DNA from: UBA60 sp964587885 | GTDB taxonomy: Archaea > Thermoplasmatota > Poseidoniia > Poseidoniales > Poseidoniaceae | DNA: 64,000 nt | Reading direction: 5' to 3' | NCBI GenBank assembly: GCA_964587885.1 | Contig: CAZPME010000006.1 | Location: 1 to 64,000, forward strand | Shown here: positions 18,670 through 28,552 of the stretch, piece after piece | How positions within the stretch are numbered: position 1 is the stretch's first letter | Layout: each line of letters starts with the position of its first letter | Notes under the pieces: generated by a model | The model's input: only the letters and a program-made list of their open reading frames with translations | Told to the model about the DNA's origin: nothing | Databases searched by the model: none | Made by a program: the position numbers and the translations under genes

Positions 18670-18745
18670 ATACCCATCACGCATTGGCTACAAAGGGCTG
18701 AGCACTTGACTCACAGGGCTTGAGCAGTGACTACTCATTGAGTCA

Positions 18746-19765
18746 TTAGGCAAGCACTCGATAAAGGAAAGGAAGCGAGATATCCATCCGATAGTCGATA
18801 CTGGAGTGAGTATCATCGAATTCTTCGTGAGTGTGCTCAATTTTCAATTCCTTCAAGCGGTCGCTTAATTGCCTCGTTCCAAAGTGGATATTATATTGGT
18901 CTCTGGCCCCGCAATCAATGAAAATTCCCTGCAATTTGCGCAGGTTGGCTTGCACGTCATCTCGCTCAACCATTACCACAGGGTCATGGGCTAACCATCG
19001 CTCCCATGCGGCTGAATCTAATTCGCAAGTTCTCATTTCAACAGGCAGTGAAACACCCTTTGGATTTTCTGGGTTTGGGTCGTAGGATGCCCCCATCGCT
19101 AACATCATCAAGTGGTGAAAATCTTCGCCCTTGACCTTGGTGCCGTCTTTGATATGATCGAGGAATCCGGCATAGCCACCGTGCTTTTCCAAGGCGGCAA
19201 CAGTCTTAGGAAAATCTCCAAGAAAAAGTCGATCCCAACCCATATCACCAGAATGCACTGCAATCGCTCCCCAAACATCAGCATGTAACATACCGTGTAC
19301 AATCGCTCCATATCCACCACTTGACTTGCCGAAAACGCCGCGCTTGGCTGGGCTTCCACCAACTGGAAATGCCGCTTCAATTGCTGGTAGCATTTCATCG
19401 ACAAGATAGGTGGCCCAATTTCCGGTAGCGATGCTATCGATGTATTGATTGCCACCCAGGCTGGTGAAGCAATCTGGGAAAGCGAGGGCGACCGGCCCCA
19501 TCTTTCCTTGTGAGATTAGGCGTTCAAGCCGTTGTGGTAATCGTTCAGCAAAGGGTTTCCAGTTGAGGTGAGCGGGACCGCTGCCAGTAAAACCGACTAG
19601 GTCTACCAATAGAGGAAGGTCATTCATATTCTGCCAACCTTGGGGGAGATAAACGTCGACTGAACGCACATGGGGGTCACCACAGAGGTTTCCTTGCAGG
19701 GCTTGTGACTCAATGGATAGAGTGTGGATTTCACCGGTTAGGGGGGTAAACGGGTGTGAGGGCAT
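18746..19765 (-). CDS. Esterase D-type alpha/beta hydrolase
   Basis: The 339-residue product matches the putative-esterase (esterase D / S-formylglutathione hydrolase-like) family of serine hydrolases. The nucleophile elbow is GKSSGG with Ser148. The Asp is probably in CGARDQYN and the His in FDDTHSSIDYR, completing the triad. There is no signal peptide, so it acts in the cytoplasm. It is somewhat longer than the usual roughly 280 residues. The substrate cannot be told from sequence; esters or thioesters are likely. It stands alone, reads toward the glycan island, and diverges from the M60-like peptidase gene. Confidence 0.75.
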   Translation of the reverse strand: MPSHPFTPLTGEIHTLSIESQALQGNLCGDPHVRSVDVYLPQGWQNMNDLPLLVDLVGFTGSGPAHLNWKPFAERLPQRLERLISQGKMGPVALAFPDCFTSLGGNQYIDSIATGNWATYLVDEMLPAIEAAFPVGGSPAKRGVFGKSSGGYGAIVHGMLHADVWGAIAVHSGDMGWDRLFLGDFPKTVAALEKHGGYAGFLDHIKDGTKVKGEDFHHLMMLAMGASYDPNPENPKGVSLPVEMRTCELDSAAWERWLAHDPVVMVERDDVQANLRKLQGIFIDCGARDQYNIHFGTRQLSDRLKELKIEHTHEEFDDTHSSIDYRMDISLPFLYRVLA

Positions 19766-19850
19766 GGCTGCGCCTAGGGCTATCCATCCATATTCATTGG
19801 CTCGAGGTTGAGTGCGAATACACCCTCAATCATTCACGAAAATGTTCCAT

Positions 19851-19860
19851 TTTAATTTAT
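19851..19860 (+). promoter_or_regulatory. TATA-like box before the M60-like peptidase gene
   Basis: TTTAATTTAT is centred about 30 nt before ATG 19886, the spacing expected for an archaeal promoter with a very short or absent leader. A T-rich patch and no Shine-Dalgarno sequence precede the ATG. Confidence 0.45.
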
Positions 19861-19885
19861 ACGTTCAGCCCAATTCCCCTTTTGT

Positions 19886-22800
19886 ATGGCTGGTGGGACA
19901 CGCTCCAATGCCATCATCGCCGTTTTATTGGCGGTAATGGTAACCAGTGGTTCATGGGTTGCCTTTCAAAAGTTGGCTGATTCGGCCGAAATTATCTGTA
20001 TAGAGGGTGAGGAATTAATCGGCGGCGAGTGTATTGAGATTCCCGAATCAGGTGCTCATTTGGATGACGGAGAGAACATTACCTCCGATGACTGTACATT
20101 ATCGCAAGTATGGCGCGATGATACTTGCCAAACCATGTTGGCGCCGAGCAACCTCTCTTATGGTGATAACGAATTTAGTTTCGTTTTTGGTCAAACTACG
20201 CATGACGTGATATCACCTTCGTTCTTAGGCGATGCACCGGATAATTGGGCGGCAACACCGAATCTTCCAGCCGGAATGACGTTGAGCAACTCAACCGGAG
20301 AAATAATTGGCCAACCGGGCGTGATGACAGCACAAAATTACACCATCATCGCTTCAAATAATGTTGGCTCAACCAGTGTACAAATCAGTATTGCAGGCTT
20401 ACCTATGTCACCGATTTTTCAACTTGCTCATCCCTCAATATTGTTGATTCTCGGGATAGAAGTGGATTTGGAACCCCCATCAATTCACGCGGGCAATATC
20501 GATACGTGGTCGGTTAACCCTCCACTCCCTGCAGGTCTAACATTGGGTAATGATGGCGGAATCGATGGGGTGGCGAGTGAAATGGGTGCAACCTCTCACA
20601 CAATAACTGGTGAAAACGCCGGTGGATTATGGTCTCAAAACTTGACGATAACAATCGTCGAAGCTCCCCCTTCGGGAATCTATTATTCCGGTAACCCCTT
20701 TGTTTTACGCCTTGGAAATGACATAATGCTTGAGTCTGGAGTTTCAAGCGGTGGTCAGCCAGTATCTTGGGAGATAATGCCACCTCTTCCTAGCGGCCTA
20801 TCTATCAATTCTACAAGCGGGAATATTACAGGGGTTCCATTGAATTTGTCACCAGAAACTATTCATGTTGTTTGGGCCAATAATAGTGGCGGGAGTAACT
20901 CCACCACCCTAACATTGACAGTCATAGATTTGCGCCCGAAGCAATTAGACTTTGATGGTAATTATCTCGACCTCGCTTTGTTGGTAGAACAAGTAAACAT
21001 CACTCCTACATTTACGGGCGGATCACCGATTTCTTGGGAAGTTGAGCCAGCCTTACCAAATGGACTAGAATTAAATTCCTCAACTGGCCGAATTAGTGGC
21101 GCAGCAACCGAGTTATGGGCATGGACTAACCATACTGTATGGGCCAATAATAGCGGAGGAGTTGGGATGACAATTTTGCACATTCAAGTTGTTGATTTGA
21201 CTCCAACAAATATCACTTGGAATGGTACAATTCACACCTTGGAAGCCAATGTTTCAGTTCGCATTAACGCGACAAATTCAGGACCTAGTATCGAGAGTTG
21301 GGAAATTTCCCCTCCTCTTCCAGTCGGGCTTGCAATGTCTGGAGATAATGGCAGTATCAGTGGGACGCCGACCCAGCGCTCGGGCTGGACGACATACCAA
21401 ATTTGGGCCAACAATTCCGGCGGGTCGTATTCCGCGAATTTGACTATGGCAGTACATGACCTTGATGCCGATTGGTCGGATATTACGGCTGGAGTTTCTT
21501 CAATTGATTACGGCAGTTCTTGGCCTTCACTCATCATTCCTTTTGGCGATTGGTCTTTTCCCATTGGACTTGATTGGGATGACCGGCCGATTATCTCTGC
21601 TGGGCATGTCGGGATGGGAAAAATCGTTGGTTATGGTCATGAAACCATGGTTAAACGCACCAGTGGCGATGAAGGCACTCTGTCGATGAATGCCTTACAA
21701 TGGGTTTGTGGGGATGGCACTAATGTGGCATTAGCAAGCGATTTCAATAGTTGGGAAACCGAACTTGAAGCCGAGGGCTATTCTGTGGTTACCAGCGCCA
21801 CCCCCGATGATTTAGTGGGTATGGATTGCTTCGTTGGCGAGTTTTGGAATGGTTGGAGTGAGAGCCAAGACCGCAAGGTTGAGCAGTTCATGCAAGGTGG
21901 TGGAGGAGTAATTCTCGGTGGCCACGCGTGGTATTGGTCATACAGCAATTCCGATGCTGCACATAATTATCCAGGCAACCAAATTTCACGAATTAGCGGT
22001 TTAATGGTTTCAACATCATCGGGATCTTCCTCGATGAGTTTCCCCTCCACCCCGCACAATAGTCTGCATCAATTACGCCCTGCCTTGAAGGCGATATCAG
22101 CCCATATGACGGCCGGGCCACTCCTCAATCAGGCAGATTCAAGCATTGCAGCAGGAGCAGTCAGTCGTTCAGTCTCCGCATTACCATTTGATTTCACAGA
22201 TTTTTGGACGCAAGTGCGAGCGATGTCAAATGAGAGCGGATGGATTCACATCAATTCCAGCCACACTTACACACTCGGTGCTGACGCAGTCGATGATTTA
22301 GTGCTAAATATTCAGGAGAAATTGATGCTTGGTCTACCCGCTGATGAATTGCTTGCCCATCCTTCTAGTATTGATTTCCCTGGTGAGACGCCCCCTAATT
22401 CCCCGAGGGTCAATACCACGGTAACAGTCAACGGCAGTTTCGTAGGTCTACCAAGTCAATTTGGTTACGCAAATGCTGGTGCGCACGGGAGGATGAGTAC
22501 AGGGTTATTCGCGGCAGCGGGCGAAGTCGTCAACGTTAGTTTACCAGCTGAATTAATCGATCAAGGCGCGTACATTTTGGTTGGAGCACATTCCGATTCT
22601 CTATGGTCAAAAACCACATTGTCTCGTCATCCAAAGGTGGTACGCTGGTGGCCGGTCGACAATACAAGTATGCAGGTAGGCAATTCCTTCGGGGGGCCAA
22701 TCTATGTTGCTTTCTCAAAGGGTAGTAGTTTTGGAGAAGTCGAAGTGATGTTTGAAAATGCGGTCGAGATGCCATATTACGTGCATGGAGAAACCAATAT

Positions 22801-23908
22801 TTCCGATTGGCAATCTACTGTGCGAAATCATCCAGCCCCTATCGCTGAATTAGCATCAGGATATTTCATCCTTACAGTTCCAAGCAAAGACATTCGTAAT
22901 CTCGACGACCCTGATTATGCGATGGATTTCTGGGACGAGGCCCTACAAATGGAACATAATCTGTCGGGGTATACTCCGTGGCCTCGGATTGAGCGAGCGG
23001 TTTTCGATGTTCAAATCAGTGCTGGATGGATGCATTCCGGATATCCTTTCATGGCGCATCACGCAAGCGTTAGTGGCGTGGTTAATGGTAGTAAGATGTA
23101 CCAAGATGGGGATTGGGGTATGTTCCATGAGTTAGGCCATAATCACCAGTGGATGTCTTCAACCTTGCCAGGTACTACCGAGACAACATGTAACCTTTAT
23201 TCGGTCAAATTGATGACCGATTTGGTCGGTAAAGATCTAAGGGAAGGACATGGGTCAATCAATACTGCATCTGCTAAGAACCGAGTTGAGAATTATTTCA
23301 ATAATGGTGCTAATATGAGTTCTTGGTCGGTATGGACGGCGTTAGAGACCTATTTACAAATCTACGAAACCTTTGGCTGGGAGCCAATTACAGCCGCCTA
23401 TCAAGAGTATTACTACAATTACACCACCCAGCCTAGCGGTGATACCGATGAGTTCAATCAGTGGGCGAAGCAAATTTCCATTAATACCGGGATGAATCTC
23501 GTACCTTTCCTTTCTGCATGGGGCTTCCCCCTTACCCAATCCACCTTTGATTCGGTTGGACATTTACCGGTGTGGACTACTGACCCATTGCGAGGTTGGG
23601 TACATGATTACGACCCAATTCTATCCGATTTAATCGATACCAATGTGACATCATCTAGCGCCGATCTTAATTTTGAGGTCTATGATAATGGCACCGATGT
23701 AAACTTGACCGTGTGTTGGGGATTAGCCGATGGTGGTAACATTACTACAATGTGGGACAATTGTCAAGGCCTTGGTATTTCCAGTGTTGGAGGGAAATCT
23801 TATTCTGTCAGTGGATTGATTAGTGGCCAGACTTATCATTGGCGAGCCATGGGTGAAAACGACAATGGCCAAACTTGGACACCCGCGGCAATTTTTACAA
23901 CTAGTTGA
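19886..23908 (+). CDS. Secreted M60-like metallopeptidase with Ig-like repeats
   Basis: The product has 1340 residues. An N-terminal hydrophobic signal/anchor is followed by a Cys-containing segment. Then come about five putative Ig-type repeats (roughly residues 80-560), each with a 'LPaGLslns.tG.isG' core and most with a WANNSGG-like strand. A TCAF/M60-style region follows, with GGGVILGGHAWYW, and the catalytic zinc motif is HELGHNHQW with a nearby downstream Glu in TTETTCN. A fibronectin-like domain closes the protein. M60/enhancin-type peptidases attack glycosylated proteins such as mucins in characterised members. Here it probably works outside the cell on glycoprotein substrates, which is inference. 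No C-terminal membrane helix is visible, so it is either released or held by its N-terminal helix. Confidence 0.82.
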   Translation: MAGGTRSNAIIAVLLAVMVTSGSWVAFQKLADSAEIICIEGEELIGGECIEIPESGAHLDDGENITSDDCTLSQVWRDDTCQTMLAPSNLSYGDNEFSFVFGQTTHDVISPSFLGDAPDNWAATPNLPAGMTLSNSTGEIIGQPGVMTAQNYTIIASNNVGSTSVQISIAGLPMSPIFQLAHPSILLILGIEVDLEPPSIHAGNIDTWSVNPPLPAGLTLGNDGGIDGVASEMGATSHTITGENAGGLWSQNLTITIVEAPPSGIYYSGNPFVLRLGNDIMLESGVSSGGQPVSWEIMPPLPSGLSINSTSGNITGVPLNLSPETIHVVWANNSGGSNSTTLTLTVIDLRPKQLDFDGNYLDLALLVEQVNITPTFTGGSPISWEVEPALPNGLELNSSTGRISGAATELWAWTNHTVWANNSGGVGMTILHIQVVDLTPTNITWNGTIHTLEANVSVRINATNSGPSIESWEISPPLPVGLAMSGDNGSISGTPTQRSGWTTYQIWANNSGGSYSANLTMAVHDLDADWSDITAGVSSIDYGSSWPSLIIPFGDWSFPIGLDWDDRPIISAGHVGMGKIVGYGHETMVKRTSGDEGTLSMNALQWVCGDGTNVALASDFNSWETELEAEGYSVVTSATPDDLVGMDCFVGEFWNGWSESQDRKVEQFMQGGGGVILGGHAWYWSYSNSDAAHNYPGNQISRISGLMVSTSSGSSSMSFPSTPHNSLHQLRPALKAISAHMTAGPLLNQADSSIAAGAVSRSVSALPFDFTDFWTQVRAMSNESGWIHINSSHTYTLGADAVDDLVLNIQEKLMLGLPADELLAHPSSIDFPGETPPNSPRVNTTVTVNGSFVGLPSQFGYANAGAHGRMSTGLFAAAGEVVNVSLPAELIDQGAYILVGAHSDSLWSKTTLSRHPKVVRWWPVDNTSMQVGNSFGGPIYVAFSKGSSFGEVEVMFENAVEMPYYVHGETNISDWQSTVRNHPAPIAELASGYFILTVPSKDIRNLDDPDYAMDFWDEALQMEHNLSGYTPWPRIERAVFDVQISAGWMHSGYPFMAHHASVSGVVNGSKMYQDGDWGMFHELGHNHQWMSSTLPGTTETTCNLYSVKLMTDLVGKDLREGHGSINTASAKNRVENYFNNGANMSSWSVWTALETYLQIYETFGWEPITAAYQEYYYNYTTQPSGDTDEFNQWAKQISINTGMNLVPFLSAWGFPLTQSTFDSVGHLPVWTTDPLRGWVHDYDPILSDLIDTNVTSSSADLNFEVYDNGTDVNLTVCWGLADGGNITTMWDNCQGLGISSVGGKSYSVSGLISGQTYHWRAMGENDNGQTWTPAAIFTTS

Positions 23909-24176
23909 ATTTCCAATTTGGTAATTTTTAGCCCTACAACCAATGTTATTGATTCAAAAAATTCGTTAATATTGCCCGCATTGATTTTCACCTTGTAGTT
24001 TTGCAATTCGGAGAGTTATTGAAATTGTTAGAAAATGCTCCTTCGGAAGTGCCTTTGCCGCGCAAATGATGGCGGGCAGCACATCACTTTTCCACCGGAA
24101 ACCAAGGGGTATTGCGAATACCGTCGCGTAGGTTATAGAGCCCCATTGATGAGGGGTTATTCCGGCGAGTGAATTC

Positions 24177-26351
24177 ATGGTCTTACAATTTGATATGGGA
24201 GCGCGTTGGCGCGGCTTTCTCGAAGAGGTTTGTCACGAGGCCATCACCACTTTGGCTCACGAGTGGCCTAAGGCTCAAAGCCTTGAGGTACGCTATGGTG
24301 ATTTGCAGGCGTATGACCCCGATTTTGCCGCATCAATTCTTCAATCTAGAGATCCATTCAAGGAAGCGAATGAGGTTTTGCAATCATTGATGCAGGCGTT
24401 AGGGGCAGAAGTTGAAGCGACAGTCAGTTTGATTGAATTACCGCGCGACCACACTTACAGTCTGCGCGAAATACGCAACAAGCATATTGACCCATTAATC
24501 GCAATTGAAGGAGTTGTTTCTAAGATTACTTCGGTTAGGCCAATGATTACAAATGCTATATTTTTGTGCAAATGTGGTCATGAAACCTATATCCAACAAG
24601 ATGACGAAACCCGACTTACAACTCCGGTGATTTGTGAGGAGCATGAAGGTGGTTGTGGCCGAGAAGCACGTAGCACACGATTCAAAATTCTCCATACCGA
24701 ATCAACACACTTGGACACCCAATCAATTGAGATTCAAGAGTTGCCGGAGAAGGTCAAATCAGGGCAAGCGCCAGAGATAATGCGTTGTTTGTTCCAAGGT
24801 TTCCTAGCCGGTGTCCTTTCTCCTGGCAATCGTGTTGTGCTGAATGGCAATCTTCACCGCCGTGCGCAACGAAAGGGTGGTAAAGACACCCCTGTCTTTG
24901 ATTTAGTTTTCAAATGCCATTCGCTTGAGCGTAAGAATATCCCCCTGGAAGAGGTCGAGGTCAATGACGAAGAAAAAGAAATCATTCTAAACTACAGTAA
25001 GCGGGATGATTTGGATAACCTTTTATCCCGTTCAATAGCCCCATCGATTTTTGGATATTTACAGATAAAGCGCTCTTTGGTATTGCAATTATTTGGTGGC
25101 GTTACTCGCATCAATTCTGATAGTACTAGGGCGCGCGGTGATATCCATATATTGCTGATGGGTGATCCGGGAGTGGCCAAATCGCAATTACTCAATTACA
25201 TGGTCTCATTGGCACCGCGTGGACAATTTGCTAGCGGCATGAGCTCTTCGGGAGCCGGATTAACTGCAGCCGCAGTCCAACACCCTGATGGTGGTTGGAC
25301 GGTTGAAGCCGGCGCACTTCCATTGGCCGACATGGGATTGGCAGCGGTTGACGAATTCGACAAGATGGGTGAGCAAGACCGCAGTTCAATGCACGAAGCA
25401 ATGGAACAACAGAAAATATCGATTCACAAAGCCACAGTCCACACGACGATGCGAACTCGATGTGCAATTTTGGCTGCAGCCAATCCAGTCGATGGTAAAT
25501 TTATTCCGCCAGAATTGGACAAAAAAATGCGCCCATATACTCAACAAATAACTTTGGCTAAACCACTCCTTACCCGATTTGATTGTATTTGGACCATGCT
25601 TGACCGACCTGAAAAGGAAGGTGACCGACGAATTGGGTCGCACATCGCTTCATATCGCCAAGCGGGAACCCCCGAATGGCTTATCGATGAAGGTATTGAG
25701 TCGATGCCTTCTTCTAGCGATGCGGCCCGTGGAACTGTAGATGGTTCAGAAATAATTGAGCCCGAAATTTTCCAAAAGTATGTTGCTTATGCTAAGAAAA
25801 ATTGCCATCCTAAAGTCACCGATACGGCCCGCGAGAAAATCGTTGAATATTATGTTCAAGCCCGATTGCAAGGTGGAGGCATCAATGAATCTGGAAGCAC
25901 ATATACAGATGGTGAAAAAGTCGGTATGGAGGCCAAAGAAGACTCATTATCAAGTGTACCAATATCGGCTCGCTCAATTGAATCATTGATTCGTTTAGCC
26001 GAAGCCCGTGCTCGTACCCGTTTATCTAATGAAGCAACCATTGAAGATGCTCAAATGGCGATTGCCACATTTGATACATGGCGTTATGAATTGATGGGAG
26101 ATAATTACGATGAGACCTCTATGGTCTCTGGTAAGACCACTACCAAACGAAATATTGAGCACAATGTTTTGTCCTTTATTGTCCAGAGATATAATCAAAC
26201 AGATAGTGCGGTTGAATTGCATGAAATCCTTACTGCGATGGAAAAGTTCCGCATTTCACAGGAACAAGTTGAGGATATTTTGGATGTTTTGTGCAATAAT
26301 GGTACTCTGTTTAGGCCAGCCTCTAATCGTAATGAATACCAACCTGTTTGA
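24177..26351 (+). CDS. mcm: MCM replicative DNA helicase
   Basis: The 724-residue product is the archaeal MCM, the hexameric 3'-5' helicase that unwinds DNA at replication forks. The N-terminal domain carries a zinc-binding element (CKCGHET ... CEEHEGGC). The AAA+ core has Walker A GDPGVAKS at about 329-336, Walker B DEFDKM at about 392-397, sensor AANP, and the arginine-finger segment LLTRFD. A C-terminal winged-helix region follows. Length is within or slightly above the usual 650-720. No intein interrupts the Walker A site, where some archaeal MCMs carry one. The stop overlaps the GatE start (TGATG), so replication and tRNA-charging genes are translationally coupled here. Confidence 0.96.
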   Translation: MVLQFDMGARWRGFLEEVCHEAITTLAHEWPKAQSLEVRYGDLQAYDPDFAASILQSRDPFKEANEVLQSLMQALGAEVEATVSLIELPRDHTYSLREIRNKHIDPLIAIEGVVSKITSVRPMITNAIFLCKCGHETYIQQDDETRLTTPVICEEHEGGCGREARSTRFKILHTESTHLDTQSIEIQELPEKVKSGQAPEIMRCLFQGFLAGVLSPGNRVVLNGNLHRRAQRKGGKDTPVFDLVFKCHSLERKNIPLEEVEVNDEEKEIILNYSKRDDLDNLLSRSIAPSIFGYLQIKRSLVLQLFGGVTRINSDSTRARGDIHILLMGDPGVAKSQLLNYMVSLAPRGQFASGMSSSGAGLTAAAVQHPDGGWTVEAGALPLADMGLAAVDEFDKMGEQDRSSMHEAMEQQKISIHKATVHTTMRTRCAILAAANPVDGKFIPPELDKKMRPYTQQITLAKPLLTRFDCIWTMLDRPEKEGDRRIGSHIASYRQAGTPEWLIDEGIESMPSSSDAARGTVDGSEIIEPEIFQKYVAYAKKNCHPKVTDTAREKIVEYYVQARLQGGGINESGSTYTDGEKVGMEAKEDSLSSVPISARSIESLIRLAEARARTRLSNEATIEDAQMAIATFDTWRYELMGDNYDETSMVSGKTTTKRNIEHNVLSFIVQRYNQTDSAVELHEILTAMEKFRISQEQVEDILDVLCNNGTLFRPASNRNEYQPV

Positions 26352-28543
26352 TGAATATGCTCATCACTCTCGACCCTATGGGTCGAGTTATGGCTGAGCC
26401 GAAAGGGGAGGTGAGTCGCGCTGGCGAACTTGACCCAACTGGCTTAGGATTCATGTGCGGCCTTGAGGTACACCAGCAATTGGCGACCGGTAAATTGCAT
26501 TCACGCCAAGACAGCAAATTACATGATGTGACCATTGATTCTGTCCCTGATGAATGGCGGCGCGTCAAACGTCGATTACACATCGCTCAAGGTGAATCGG
26601 GCAAAGTCGATGTGGCGGCTCGCTTTGAAGCGCGCCGCTCCCGACGCTTTGTCTACATTCAATCTCCCAATTCTGGCCTAATTGAACTTGATGACCAGCC
26701 CCCCGAGGCACATGATGTGACAGCAGTCGATGTCGCCCTTACTATCGCCGGGCTAATGCAAGCACATCCAGTTCCGCTATTGCAGACAATGCGTAAAACT
26801 GTGGTCGATGGCTCAAACACCTCCGGATTTCAGCGTACTACACTGGTTGCAACCAATGGTGTAATTCCTACTGAGGCTGGAGATGTTGGAGTTGATGTCA
26901 TTTGTTTAGAAGAGGACAGTGCTCGCAAGTTGGCCACCGAATCCAATGCGGCTGGAGAAATAGTCACTTGGAATCTTGACCGGTTGGGTATTCCATTGGT
27001 AGAAATCGCCACCGCTCCAGACGTGCAAACTCCAGAACACGCGAAGCAAACTGCGATTGCGATGGGAGCGTTATTGCGCGACACGCGCTCGGTTCGACGT
27101 GGCCTTGGCTCAATTCGTCAAGACCTCAACGTCAGTATCGCCTGTGGAGACCGTGTTGAAATCAAGGGTTGCCAAGACCTTGAGTGGATACCTCGAATTA
27201 TTCGTTTAGAAATGGTCCGGCAATTACACTTCTACCGCCTTGCTAATGAATTACGTGACGGCCTCAACCTTCCCCCTCTTCCCAACGACCGACGGGAAAC
27301 AGACTCAGATATCGAGATTGAAGTTGCAGCCCGCCTTGAGCAAGAAATACCTCTTGAGATTAGTGATGTTGGATCTATATTTTCTGCTTGTGAGTCGAAA
27401 ATGGTAGTCGAAAGTATGGCTGCTGGTGCGGTGATGTTAGCGATAAAACTCCCGCATCTTGCGGGGTGCTTAGGAATCAAAACTTTTGATGACGAAGGTG
27501 CACAGTTGCCACGTTTAGGCAGGGAATTGGCCAGCGCGGCAAAATTAGCTGGTGTAGCAGGGATTTTCCACAGTGATGAGTTGCCGGCTTACGGAATTAG
27601 TCAAACCGAAGTAGATGCAACCAAAGCCGCCTTGGGTGTTGGTAATGGTGATGGTTTTTCCTTGTGCTGTGCGCCGGCTTGGCAAGCTGAATTGGCGCTC
27701 GAATCGGTGGTTGATAGAGCCCGCATGGCTTGGCATAGAATCCCACAAGAGGTTCGCAATGTAGTCGTCTCCAAAGGTGAGCCTGTTGACGGAACTACCA
27801 CCGCCATGCGACCATTGCCGGGTGGTGCGCGGATGTACCCCGAGACCGATATTCCACCCCTAGCACTTAGTGCTGAAAGGTGGCAAGGAATTTCTTCCAA
27901 TCTGCCCCCAAGCCGTAGTCAACGCGAACAAGCATTGGTTGGCAAAGGAATCTCTAATGACCAGATAATGCAATTGCTAGATCGCCAATTAGACGATGAA
28001 TTCCATCAAGGTATTTCTGGAAATCTACTTGTCGGCCTCTCAAAATTACCACCTAAAACGTGGGCTAGTGCCTTACTCGACACCACCCGTCAATCGATAG
28101 AAGCGGAGGTTGCTAATTCTGTAGATGAGTTTTCAAGTAAGGCTAGTAAGAACGGTTCAAAAATTCCACTTTCAGTCATTGCTATTGCTATCTCTTTGCG
28201 AGAAAGTGACGAAATTACACGTGAAGGAATTGTACCAATGTGTGCAGAAATGCTGACCAGTGGAGCATGGCCTCAGTCAGAACCATCAACAAAAGATGCG
28301 ACAAATGCATTGTCGGCAGAAATGGCGAATCGAGCTGAATCTAGAGGTTTTAAGCCTGCGGCAGCAGCAGATTTAGCCAGTATTGTTGACCAAGTAGTCA
28401 CAGAACGAGCCGATTTCATCGCCGAGCGAGGTATGGCGGCAATGGGGCCGCTAATGGGGGTAGTTATGGCTGCGGCTGGCGGTGTAGCCGATGGAAAAGT
28501 CGTCAGCCAATTACTCGGTGATGCGATTCGCCAGCGCTTGTGA
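26351..28543 (+). CDS. gatE: Glu-tRNA(Gln) amidotransferase subunit E
   Basis: The product of about 730 residues is the archaea-specific GatE, which with GatD turns Glu-tRNA(Gln) into Gln-tRNA(Gln). The family block GLEVHQQLATGKLHSRQ lies near residue 35, followed by the GatB/E kinase-like core. The C-terminal part (from about 590) is the helical tRNA-binding tail seen in GatB/GatE. An AspRS-like insertion is expected in the middle and the length fits. GatD is not in this window. ATG 26351 overlaps the mcm stop by one base (TGATG), which decides the start over TTG 26348. The next gene follows after 9 nt, so mcm, gatE and the propeller protein probably form one operon. Confidence 0.95.
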   Translation: MNMLITLDPMGRVMAEPKGEVSRAGELDPTGLGFMCGLEVHQQLATGKLHSRQDSKLHDVTIDSVPDEWRRVKRRLHIAQGESGKVDVAARFEARRSRRFVYIQSPNSGLIELDDQPPEAHDVTAVDVALTIAGLMQAHPVPLLQTMRKTVVDGSNTSGFQRTTLVATNGVIPTEAGDVGVDVICLEEDSARKLATESNAAGEIVTWNLDRLGIPLVEIATAPDVQTPEHAKQTAIAMGALLRDTRSVRRGLGSIRQDLNVSIACGDRVEIKGCQDLEWIPRIIRLEMVRQLHFYRLANELRDGLNLPPLPNDRRETDSDIEIEVAARLEQEIPLEISDVGSIFSACESKMVVESMAAGAVMLAIKLPHLAGCLGIKTFDDEGAQLPRLGRELASAAKLAGVAGIFHSDELPAYGISQTEVDATKAALGVGNGDGFSLCCAPAWQAELALESVVDRARMAWHRIPQEVRNVVVSKGEPVDGTTTAMRPLPGGARMYPETDIPPLALSAERWQGISSNLPPSRSQREQALVGKGISNDQIMQLLDRQLDDEFHQGISGNLLVGLSKLPPKTWASALLDTTRQSIEAEVANSVDEFSSKASKNGSKIPLSVIAIAISLRESDEITREGIVPMCAEMLTSGAWPQSEPSTKDATNALSAEMANRAESRGFKPAAAADLASIVDQVVTERADFIAERGMAAMGPLMGVVMAAAGGVADGKVVSQLLGDAIRQRL

Positions 28544-28552
28544 GGCAGCGGA

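Noticed and set aside
12896..18705. CTGAGCAC occurs on both sides of the glycosyltransferase island (12896-12903 and 18698-18705) as possible attachment or duplication sites
   Set aside because: Eight bases is too short to mean anything, and the flanking bases differ.
25159..25190. Walker A site of mcm checked for an intein, a common insertion point in archaea
   Set aside because: The frame runs straight through the motif with no insertion.
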